Assembly (NCBI GenBank): GCA_019695435.1
Contig: JACTVF010000045.1
Coordinates: forward strand, 1-12,057
Reading direction: 5' to 3'
DNA from: Methanoregulaceae archaeon
GTDB taxonomy: Archaea > Halobacteriota > Methanomicrobia > Methanomicrobiales > Methanospirillaceae
Length of the DNA: 12,057 bases
Shown here: positions 6,527 to 11,846 of the stretch, one piece after another
How the letters are laid out: each line of letters opens with the position of its first letter
Numbering within the stretch: position 1 is the first letter of the stretch
Program-made: the position numbers and the translations under genes
The notes under the pieces: generated by a model
Database searches by the model: none
Told to the model about the DNA's origin: nothing
What the model saw: the letters and a program-made list of their open reading frames with translations, nothing else

Positions 6527-6738
6527 TGCCTAAAGTAGCTATCCGATTGATTGACTGCCCGTTACGCGTGATCGTGTTCACAGCTACGCGTAAACGGGAT
6601 GGATGGCCGCTCGACAAGCTCGAATGCGGCCACTACGTGGCACGCAAGCAATATCTCTCCGAGGAAGGCGAATGGGTGCCGATTCCTGCCAAGCGGCATC
6701 GTTGCCGGGAATGCGGCATAGCATCACTAGCGAAATAG
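6526..6738 (+). CDS. Small CxH/CxxC protein (probable metal binding), 70 aa
   Basis: The start at 6526 overlaps the previous stop (TAATG) and has AAGGAA upstream. Cys34-Gly-His36 and Cys60-x2-Cys63 form a likely zinc site, and the protein is basic, with Arg/Lys around both clusters. That suggests nucleic-acid binding. It is the last gene of the rightward early chain; a strong terminator hairpin follows 20 bp after its stop. I do not recognise a named family. Confidence 0.7.
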   Translation: MPKVAIRLIDCPLRVIVFTATRKRDGWPLDKLECGHYVARKQYLSEEGEWVPIPAKRHRCRECGIASLAK

Positions 6739-6757
6739 CCCGTTCTAGGCACGCAAC

Positions 6758-6792
6758 ACGGCCCCGTGGGTTCCCGTAGCCTACGGGGCCGT
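6758..6792 (+). terminator. Intrinsic terminator hairpin between converging operons
   Basis: ACGGCCCCGT at 6758-6767 pairs perfectly with 6783-6792; the loop is 15 bases and may itself fold (GGG/CCC). A short T-stretch follows on the plus strand, so it best fits termination of the small-gene operon. The stem may also stop leftward transcripts from the lysis operon, though the T-run on that side is poor. Confidence 0.7.
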
Positions 6793-6801
6793 TTCGTGTC
6801 T

Positions 6802-6912
6802 CTAGCGCGATCCTCGTGCGTTTGCGTTTGCGTGCAGCCAGCAGCCTACCAGCCACGCGAGTGGGAAGTCTAGAATCACCCACACGAGCACGATGAGCAA
6901 GAGCGTATGCAT
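6802..6912 (-). CDS. 36-aa hydrophobic peptide of the lysis cassette
   Basis: The start at 6912 comes one base after the stop of the membrane-protein gene, and the frame ends in TAG at 6802-6804. Residues 3-26 are almost entirely hydrophobic (LLLIVLVWVIL, then FPLAWLVGCWL), with one Asp-Phe-Pro break. The tail has two Ala-Asn pairs and two Arg. This is a single or kinked membrane segment of the kind found in holins, antiholins and other lysis peptides. There is no distinct ribosome site, so it would depend on coupling with the upstream gene. Its place at the end of an endolysin operon supports a membrane role. It is small enough to be missed by automatic gene finding. Confidence 0.55.
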   Translation of the reverse strand: MHTLLLIVLVWVILDFPLAWLVGCWLHANANARGSR

Positions 6913-6913
6913 G

Positions 6914-7237
6914 TCACGCTGCGGGCGGTTCTTCAGGCGGTGGACTTGCGGGCGGTGCCACGGTCAACGGCGTAATACCGAGCGCGCGCATCTCATTGAT
7001 GGCGCCTTCGATCTCGTCAATCTTGGATTGAATCGCTGCGGCCTTGCCGTTCGCGATGGCACGCGCCACCGTATTGGTCGACGTCTGTGCCGCCACGCGA
7101 TCGTGCGTGATCGTCACCTTCTCGTTCGTATCTTTCGTGGTCAGACGATTCGCGTAGGCCAGAGTCAGCGTGGCCAGGGCGGTCAGCAGCGTGACGACCG
7201 CGGCGATAAACGTTGGAGTGCCAAGGAGCGTATTCAT
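6914..7237 (-). CDS. Membrane-anchored lysis protein (holin- or spanin-like), 107 aa
   Basis: The start at 7237 is chosen because it forms an ATGA junction with the stop of the CHAP gene; an in-frame ATG five codons earlier is the alternative. One transmembrane helix (about residues 8-27, rich in Leu, Ala, Thr) is followed by a basic-polar region, a helical coiled-coil-like stretch (about 60-85) and a Pro-rich end. The N-in or N-out topology is not evident. Single-helix proteins with a long soluble tail beside an endolysin are typically class III-type holins or inner-membrane spanin subunits. Which of the two cannot be told here. Confidence 0.6.
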   Translation of the reverse strand: MNTLLGTPTFIAAVVTLLTALATLTLAYANRLTTKDTNEKVTITHDRVAAQTSTNTVARAIANGKAAAIQSKIDEIEGAINEMRALGITPLTVAPPASPPPEEPPAA

Positions 7238-7626
7238 GAGAACGTAATCCATCCTAGCACGCCGTCGTAGCCGTGCGTGGCCACGATCGGCGGGCTCCCC
7301 GTCGGGTTGTTCTGCTCAAACACTGCCAGGAACATGACGCGCGCCGCGAGCACGATCGCGGTATGGCCGAATCCGGCACCCCAGGAATCGTCCCAGCACA
7401 CAATCGCGCCCGGTTGCGGATAGTTTGTGGGCGTGTTCGGCGTGTATTTGAAAACATTGGGGTCGATGTTGTCGGGCAGGTCCTTCGCATTGCCCCAGAT
7501 ATGCGGGAGACTGTTGGCGTCAAGCCATTTCTCCACGAGCCCTACGCACTGGCCGAGGTTGCCGGCCGTATCGCCGGTGTTCGGCAGGCCTAAGTACTCT
7601 TGTACGAACGCAAGCAGATCGACCAT
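7234..7626 (-). CDS. CHAP-domain peptidoglycan hydrolase (endolysin)
   Basis: The 130-residue protein is essentially one CHAP domain. The presumed catalytic Cys27 lies in GQCVGLVEKW, His88 in GFGHTAIV and the third polar residue in FEQNNPTG (about 104-107). CHAP enzymes are amidases or endopeptidases that cut peptidoglycan stem peptides or cross-bridges. There is no signal peptide and no separate cell-wall-binding domain, so release would depend on a holin, consistent with the next gene. It is coupled to the glycosyltransferase stop by TGATG. A virion-associated hydrolase used at entry is an alternative, given the upstream genes. Confidence 0.85.
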   Translation of the reverse strand: MVDLLAFVQEYLGLPNTGDTAGNLGQCVGLVEKWLDANSLPHIWGNAKDLPDNIDPNVFKYTPNTPTNYPQPGAIVCWDDSWGAGFGHTAIVLAARVMFLAVFEQNNPTGSPPIVATHGYDGVLGWITFS

Positions 7627-8717
7627 CAGACTGCCACTCCTTCCTCGAGGATGCGCTGCAAGGCCGGCAGGTACTCAGCCGGCGCCTTGCCGGATGCAAT
7701 CACCTTGCCGGCTATCACGCGTGCATCCTCGGCCTGGCCGGTGTTATGCAAGCAAATGGCGTAGTGCACCCAACGGCCGTAGTCATACACGCCTGGCTCG
7801 ACGAACACCGCCGATACCGGCTTGTCGATCACTACTGCACCCTCGAGGAACAGCAGGGCCATATGGTCGAGCTGCCGGTTGTGGTAGCCCACGCCCAGGC
7901 GGTACAGCGCTTCCGCGCGCTTGGCATCACAGGCATAGGCGTCCAGGTAGTGCGTGACGGCGGCAGTCCATACGTTGGACAGTTCGCACAGCGCGCCCAT
8001 GCGGTAATGGCTGTACCACACTTCTTCCTGATAGTCGCCCATCTCGCTGCGCTTGCGGTACGCTGCGATCGCTTCTCCCACGCGCTTGTTCGTCTCATAC
8101 CCTTGCGCCAGGTAGAACCAGTAGCGCGGATTGTTCGGCTCATCCTCGACGCTCTTCTGCATGATGACGAGATCGCGCTCGAGCTTGTTCCCGCTTCGGC
8201 CGCGCGCCCCGTCGCCGTCCGTCCACATGTGGATCTTGGCAGGGTCGAGCATGAATTCGGGCGCCGGTGGCGTGCATGTCGCGTACTCGTGGATCACGCC
8301 CACATAGCGGAAATTCCGCGCTGAGCGCATGATATTCACCCGCGGGTAGGATATTGTGGGGAACCGCATCTCCACGCGGTACGCGTCATGCTCGAGCGTT
8401 CTGAGGCACTCTGGGTCATCGACTACTAGCACTTCGTCCGCGTCAATGACCAGCGTGTACTCACAGCCACTCTTGGCAGCTTCATACAGTGCTAGGGTGC
8501 GGTTGTAGCCGAAATCCTGCCACTTGTGATGGAGGAGCTTGCCCGGGATCTTGGCGTCCTTGAAGAACGCGCGTGTCTTCACACACGTGTCGTCGATACT
8601 TCCCGTATCACACACAATCCAGTGGTCGATGTAGGTCCGAACAGACTCGAGGCAGCGCGTGATGATGTGGGCTTCGTCGCGGACGATCATGCTCAAGCAG
8701 ATAGTGGGCTTACTCAT
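7626..8717 (-). CDS. Family 2 glycosyltransferase with TPR-like C-terminal half
   Basis: Of 363 residues, the first half is a GT-A domain: SMIVRDE at 9-15, CDTGSIDDT at 36-44, FGYNRTLAL at 69-77 and the metal-binding DADE at 92-95. The second half has helical repeats with the TPR-like pattern (YWFYLAQGY, YRMGALCEL, YRLGVGYHN). It would transfer a sugar from a nucleotide-sugar in the cytoplasm, possibly onto a virion protein, phage DNA or host surface glycan. The start at 8717 follows GGAGG by seven bases; a longer in-frame start runs through a hairpin and is rejected. It lies between the putative capsid gene and the lysis genes, so it is probably expressed late. The acceptor is unknown. Confidence 0.88.
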   Translation of the reverse strand: MSKPTICLSMIVRDEAHIITRCLESVRTYIDHWIVCDTGSIDDTCVKTRAFFKDAKIPGKLLHHKWQDFGYNRTLALYEAAKSGCEYTLVIDADEVLVVDDPECLRTLEHDAYRVEMRFPTISYPRVNIMRSARNFRYVGVIHEYATCTPPAPEFMLDPAKIHMWTDGDGARGRSGNKLERDLVIMQKSVEDEPNNPRYWFYLAQGYETNKRVGEAIAAYRKRSEMGDYQEEVWYSHYRMGALCELSNVWTAAVTHYLDAYACDAKRAEALYRLGVGYHNRQLDHMALLFLEGAVVIDKPVSAVFVEPGVYDYGRWVHYAICLHNTGQAEDARVIAGKVIASGKAPAEYLPALQRILEEGVAV

Positions 8718-8741
8718 GGCTATACCTCCGCATATAGCATA

Positions 8742-8774
8742 CTGCCGGGTACCCCCCACGTAGGTACCCGGCAG
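8742..8774 (-). terminator. 12-bp stem hairpin between the virion-protein gene and glycosyltransferase gene
   Basis: CTGCCGGGTACC at 8742-8753 pairs perfectly with 8763-8774 around a 9-base loop. On the leftward strand no clear T-run follows, so termination would be partial at best. It fits a partial terminator or RNA-processing site that lets the first gene of the operon be expressed at a higher level than the later ones, as is common for capsid genes. Confidence 0.5.
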
Positions 8775-8810
8775 CACGCCTCGGCCAGGCTAGCGAAGAT
8801 TCTAGCCGCC

Positions 8811-9332
8811 CTACACCTCGAAGGACGCCCGCTGGAGTTGCTTCCGCCTCTTGTGGAACGCCACAATCGCGTCGACAAACGCCACGATCTGCTGATTGTG
8901 CGCGCTGCACCACGCGAGCACGGTGCCCACGGTGGTCAGGATCGCGACGAGCAACCCAACCGGATCGACGCCGGTGAGCACGATGCGATCACCGCTCAGC
9001 ACGGTGGCACCGTTCGAGATCGCGGGAACGTAACCGCCCCAGCGCTTGCTCGTGCCGGTCGAGCTGAAATTCAGCACACCGGTCTGTTCCACGCGGGAGC
9101 CCGCAGTGGCCACGCCAGTCGGCGCGGGAGCTGCGAGAGCCATCGTGATGTGGCCGTGGCTGATATGCGCGTCGGAAGCGGCTTGAAGGGCACCGAGCAA
9201 TGCATTCGCTTCCGCCAGCATTGCGGTGATGGTAAGGCTAGGATCGGCGAGCGCGTAGTACGGGGCCGAGGCCTCGATACCCCACTCGTCAACGAACGTT
9301 CCGGATACGACGATCGGCTGCGTCTTTGCCAT
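8811..9332 (-). CDS. Putative virion (capsid-like) protein A, paralogue of the 9475 gene
   Basis: The protein has 173 residues; the start at 9332 has GGAGGA six bases upstream, and earlier in-frame ATGs lack this. It aligns along its whole length with the 175-residue product of the divergent gene at 9475: shared Asp30-Pro31, the block AGSRVEQTG-x2-NFS-x-TGT-x2-RWG (77-99), PA at 103-104, IVLT followed by DPV (117-125), and a C-terminal helix ending in a basic K-x-R-K-Q-L segment. The middle looks beta-rich. No enzyme motif, signal peptide or long membrane helix is visible. Its place first behind a late-type promoter, with the strongest ribosome site, suggests a protein made in bulk. Capsid protein is inference; a decoration or tail protein is possible. 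Confidence 0.7.
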   Translation of the reverse strand: MAKTQPIVVSGTFVDEWGIEASAPYYALADPSLTITAMLAEANALLGALQAASDAHISHGHITMALAAPAPTGVATAGSRVEQTGVLNFSSTGTSKRWGGYVPAISNGATVLSGDRIVLTGVDPVGLLVAILTTVGTVLAWCSAHNQQIVAFVDAIVAFHKRRKQLQRASFEV

Positions 9333-9350
9333 GTTCTTCCTCCTGAAACG

Positions 9351-9390
9351 TGGACTTATCCATAGGGCCAGTATGGACTTATCCACAGGG
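9351..9390. repeat. Two 17-bp direct repeats containing DnaA-box-like sequence
   Basis: TGGACTTATCCATAGGG (9351-9367) and TGGACTTATCCACAGGG (9374-9390) differ at one base and are 23 bp apart, about two helical turns. The second contains TTATCCACA, the classical DnaA box, and the first a one-base variant. One copy lies in the spacer of the leftward promoter and the other just downstream of its -10, so they may be operators, DnaA-controlled or otherwise, rather than an origin. Confidence 0.75.
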
Positions 9391-9398
9391 GATGTCAA
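9370..9398 (-). promoter_or_regulatory. Sigma70-type promoter for the leftward virion/glycosyltransferase/lysis operon
   Basis: Read leftward: a perfect -35 TTGACA (9398-9393), a 17-bp spacer and -10 CATACT (9375-9370), which matches at four of six positions. The leader to the ATG at 9332 would be about 30 bases. A DnaA-box-like repeat fills the spacer, a position where a bound protein would block or remodel RNA polymerase. Confidence 0.65.
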
Positions 9399-9430
9399 AC
9401 GGAATTATGTGCAGTGTTGACCGAGGAGTG

Positions 9431-9436
9431 TATACT
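9431..9436 (+). promoter_or_regulatory. Possible -10 box for the rightward late operon
   Basis: TATACT lies 44 bp before the start at 9475 and immediately abuts a 28-bp palindrome. No good -35 is found at 16-18 bp; a TTGACC at 9417-9422 is only 8 bp away. If this is a promoter, it probably needs an activator or a phage-specific factor. Confidence 0.35.
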
Positions 9437-9463
9437 CTTGTGCGTGCTGCAGCACGCACAAGA
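9436..9463. promoter_or_regulatory. 28-bp perfect palindrome upstream of the rightward late operon
   Basis: The half-site TCTTGTGCGTGCTG (9436-9449) is followed without a gap by its exact reverse complement (9450-9463). It starts inside the possible -10 box and ends 11 bases before the ATG at 9475, just before the GGGAG ribosome site. It could be an operator for a dimeric or tetrameric repressor or, as RNA, a hairpin that hides or protects the translation start. With no gap between the half-sites a DNA-binding role is favoured. Confidence 0.75.
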
Positions 9464-9474
9464 TGGGAGTCACG

Positions 9475-10002
9475 ATGGCTTATAGCCTCATTGCCAGATT
9501 CTCCGCGACGATCCTGGATGAGCAGAACGTGGAAGCATTGGCGCAGTCGTACGTGCTCGTCGATCCGTCGCACAGCTTCAGCGACGTGATCACGACATTC
9601 AATACATGGCTTGCAGACCTCGACGCGTGTACCGATGGACAGATCATCGCCGCGCGTATCCACGCTGGTCCTACATTGCCAGATGGTCTGAAAGGCGCGC
9701 CGGTAGCGGGTTCGCGCGTTGAGCAAACAGGCATCGTCAACTTCAGCGCGACAGGCACCACACACCGATGGGGCCTCGCGATTCCGGCGCTCAAGAACAG
9801 CGGCACGGTCATTGCAGCCGGGAAGATCGTGCTCACACCGGGCGATCCGGTGCCTGTGCTTGCCGCGCTGCTCACGGGAGGAGGTACAGCAAGTCTCAAC
9901 TGGACGAACGATAACAGCCAGACGATCGTCGCGCTCATGGATGCGCTGATTAGCTTTCGGCAACGTGGTAAGCAATTGGCCTTGGCGACACATGAGAGAT
10001 AA
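9475..10002 (+). CDS. Putative virion (capsid-like) protein B, paralogue of the 9332 gene
   Basis: The protein has 175 residues. The start at 9475 is preferred over the in-frame ATG at 9463 because GGGAG lies five bases before it and because it matches the start of the paralogue. It shares Asp30-Pro31, the AGSRVEQTG...NFS...TGT...RWG block (78-100), PA at 104-105, KIVLT followed by DPV and the basic R-G-K-Q-L near the end. Divergence elsewhere is large, so the duplication is old. It is the first gene of the rightward late operon, followed by attachment-type proteins. Two related subunits may build one shell, as in some small icosahedral phages, but no capsid fold can be shown from sequence alone. 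Confidence 0.7.
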   Translation: MAYSLIARFSATILDEQNVEALAQSYVLVDPSHSFSDVITTFNTWLADLDACTDGQIIAARIHAGPTLPDGLKGAPVAGSRVEQTGIVNFSATGTTHRWGLAIPALKNSGTVIAAGKIVLTPGDPVPVLAALLTGGGTASLNWTNDNSQTIVALMDALISFRQRGKQLALATHER

Positions 10003-10008
10003 CGGCTA

Positions 10009-10338
10009 ATGTTTCCAGGAGTGCCGAATTGGGGTCAAGGGCCATGCGTGTATTCACCCATGCCGGCGCCAGGACTCGAGGCCGGGTGCGGACCACTCAG
10101 CACTGTGTGGCTTCCTACCGCACTCCTGCCCTACGTGCTAGGCGCTCTCCAACAGCTCGTGCAACAGGCAATCTGGGCAGCGCCGGCCGCGGCGACACAG
10201 CGCCAGATGACAGACCTCATCGGCAACATCGGCACGGCCGCGCTCACGGCGTACAACACTGGCGGGCCGATCTCATGCGGCGATGCTTCGTGCAACTGGA
10301 TCCGGAACAGCGCCGGTCAGTTCATCTTGAACCAGTGA
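10009..10338 (+). CDS. Putative virion-associated protein, 109 aa, related to the 11367 product
   Basis: It starts six bases after the upstream stop. The N-terminus is rich in Pro, Gly and Cys. The middle has LLPYVLGALQQL followed by a polar gap and a helix ending IGNIGTA. The same layout (WIPYVIGSTLQL, then a Trp-containing gap, then a helix ending IARIGTA) occurs in the 154-aa protein at 11367, so the two are probably paralogues. The C-terminus has Cys-x4-Cys and an Asn/Gln-rich end. I recall this arrangement from phage tail-region proteins but cannot name a family. It is likely a structural connector between shell and fibres. Confidence 0.6.
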   Translation: MFPGVPNWGQGPCVYSPMPAPGLEAGCGPLSTVWLPTALLPYVLGALQQLVQQAIWAAPAAATQRQMTDLIGNIGTAALTAYNTGGPISCGDASCNWIRNSAGQFILNQ

Positions 10339-10342
10339 GAAC

Positions 10343-11023
10343 ATGGCTGATTTAGGCACCAAGATCACCTGCTACTTCGCGCAATTCGCCGGTGTGCCTG
10401 CTGGCGCGCCGGATGTGCCTGCCGGCAGCACGCAATGGGTCATAGCACAAAACACGCTCACCGGCTACTTCTACTACTACGATTTACTCATATCTGCCTG
10501 GGTGCAGCTCAAAATGGCAAGCGATCCGTTAGCCGTGCTCGGTCAAGTGATTGTACCGGCCGGGGCCGGCGTGGCAACGGTCACGTTCTCGAGTATTCCT
10601 GCCACGTACTCACAACTCCGTTTTTCTATCGTTGCGCGGTGTACTGGCTCGGGCAGTCCGTATGCGCTCTTGATGCGTATGAACGGGGACTCAGGCGGGA
10701 GCAATTATCCTCAGCAGTTGATCAACGGCGTGGGCGGGACAGTAACAGCGACCGGCGCAACCGCGGGATACATTACTATCGGCAACATACCGGGCGCGGC
10801 TACCGTAACACCTGATGGCGGCTATGTCACTGGCGTGCTTCCGGGCTATGCGCGTACAGATTGGTATAAACTGCTTTTCGCCGATCAGTCAAAGACGATC
10901 TACCCTCCTGTTAACCCCGTTACTGGCATATGGACGAGCACAGCCGCAATTACCTCGCTAACGTTCTATGTGGCCTCACAAAACATAGCGCCGGCGAGTA
11001 TTTTCACCTTGTGGGGGGAGTAA
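10343..11023 (+). CDS. Short fibre / receptor-binding protein, 226 aa
   Basis: It begins four bases after the previous stop. Residues 1-55 resemble the N-terminus of the giant fibre: MA-x-L, YF, Pro/Val-rich turns, then an aromatic strand pair ending in W-V-Q-L. From about residue 57 the protein matches the C-terminal domain of the giant fibre: an opening strand, I-P-x2-Y/H-x2-LR, M-N-x-D-x-G-x2-NY, and a final AITSLTFYV strand. It has no collagen repeats. It may therefore be a minimal fibre with the same particle-docking and tip modules, possibly binding a second receptor or acting as a hub. It ends in a TAATG overlap with the next gene. Confidence 0.75.
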   Translation: MADLGTKITCYFAQFAGVPAGAPDVPAGSTQWVIAQNTLTGYFYYYDLLISAWVQLKMASDPLAVLGQVIVPAGAGVATVTFSSIPATYSQLRFSIVARCTGSGSPYALLMRMNGDSGGSNYPQQLINGVGGTVTATGATAGYITIGNIPGAATVTPDGGYVTGVLPGYARTDWYKLLFADQSKTIYPPVNPVTGIWTSTAAITSLTFYVASQNIAPASIFTLWGE

Positions 11024-11358
11024 TGAGCATCCAAGGGATTACGGCGGATTGCGCATTTGGTGTTCAGAAGATTGCCGATCTCTCGAGCGACGAGCTAGCC
11101 TCGCTTTCCGCGCTTCAGCAAGCCGCCACGCAAGAGGCCACAGTGCGCGCAGCAGCAACGGCCTTGATTACGCAGCATGCCACCGCGTTGAACGGCCTAT
11201 GGGCGTCCATGACAGGCAATAGCGCGTTAGTCAACTCGGATATTGCAGCGTTGAACACGATCGCGAATGCGCTTCAAGGTGGCACGCAGCCAACTGCGGC
11301 ACAACAGTTGATCATCGACCGCGTGTATCTTCGGCTCTTGGTTCTCTTGCTCAGTTAG
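11023..11358 (+). CDS. Helical structural protein, 111 aa
   Basis: The start at 11023 shares a base with the upstream stop (TAATG) and has a GGGGGGAG ribosome site; the longer frame from 10930 overlaps the fibre gene and is rejected. After a short N-terminus the protein is nearly all helix, rich in Ala, Leu, Gln and Thr (about 25-80), with heptad-like spacing, and ends in a hydrophobic LRLLVLLLS. It may be a coiled-coil oligomer or, because of the end, membrane- or core-associated. No family is recognised. Its position between fibre genes supports a role in the particle. Confidence 0.65.
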   Translation: MSIQGITADCAFGVQKIADLSSDELASLSALQQAATQEATVRAAATALITQHATALNGLWASMTGNSALVNSDIAALNTIANALQGGTQPTAAQQLIIDRVYLRLLVLLLS

Positions 11359-11366
11359 GCGGATGA

Positions 11367-11831
11367 ATGTGGGACCCCGACCGCAGCTACAAGCAAAGCT
11401 CGTATCGAGAGACGATACCCGATCCTGGCACGGCGCCGGGCGATGCACCACTGGTCTGCATCCAGATCAATGCGTCCTGGATCCCGTACGTGATTGGCAG
11501 CACATTGCAGCTTGCACAGCCCAAGGCATGGACCACGACGGACCCCACAGCACTCGCAGACCTGCTTGGCCGAGTGACGGACCTTATCGCGCGTATTGGC
11601 ACCGCCGAGGTATGTATGGCACCTGAATTCCGCCTCACGACCGGCTGCGGCCTCCAATACAGCCTGGATGGTGGTACAACGTGGCTCGACTTCGCCGACT
11701 GGGCGACCAACTTCCCACTGTGCGTGCGCTCCAATCAAGCACGTGTCGTCATGCAGGCCGGATACGATCATCCGCCCATCCCCGAATGGACGGCCGGCGG
11801 TGACGATTGGGTGTACGCGCCAGACCCATAG
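11367..11831 (+). CDS. Putative virion attachment protein with one Asp-box, 154 aa
   Basis: It starts eight bases after the upstream stop, with GGCGGATGA before the ATG. Residues about 38-80 repeat the WIPYVIG...IARIGTA layout of the 109-aa protein. The C-terminal half has CGLQYSLDGGTTW, an exact Asp-box (S-x-D-x-G-x-T-W) of the kind seen in sialidases and glycan-binding beta proteins; only one copy is present, so a full propeller is not supported. It is followed by a Cys- and Trp-containing beta region. It sits directly before the giant fibre and may connect that fibre to the particle or assist carbohydrate recognition. Confidence 0.65.
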   Translation: MWDPDRSYKQSSYRETIPDPGTAPGDAPLVCIQINASWIPYVIGSTLQLAQPKAWTTTDPTALADLLGRVTDLIARIGTAEVCMAPEFRLTTGCGLQYSLDGGTTWLDFADWATNFPLCVRSNQARVVMQAGYDHPPIPEWTAGGDDWVYAPDP

Positions 11832-11846
11832 AAAAGGGGCAAGTAT

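Noticed and set aside
8718..8777. Longer N-terminus for the glycosyltransferase
   Set aside because: It would be encoded by the hairpin stem. The GT-A domain begins right after the Met at 8717, which has GGAGG upstream.
8526..9365. 279-codon plus-strand frame
   Set aside because: It runs antisense across the glycosyltransferase gene, the hairpin and the capsid-like gene, all of which have good ribosome sites and recognisable or duplicated products.
9351..9390. Primary replication origin at the DnaA-box-like repeats
   Set aside because: Only two boxes are present, they overlap a good promoter, and there is no iteron array or AT-rich element there; the 2960-3202 gap is a better origin candidate. 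It is kept as a regulatory call.
9417..9436. TTGACC...TATACT as a normal promoter
   Set aside because: The spacing is only 8 bp, far below the 16-18 bp needed, so only the -10-like box was listed, at low confidence.
9379..9993. 204-codon minus-strand frame opposite the second capsid-like gene
   Set aside because: It is antisense to a gene confirmed by its paralogue. It is Arg/Cys-rich and typical of a GC-rich shadow frame.
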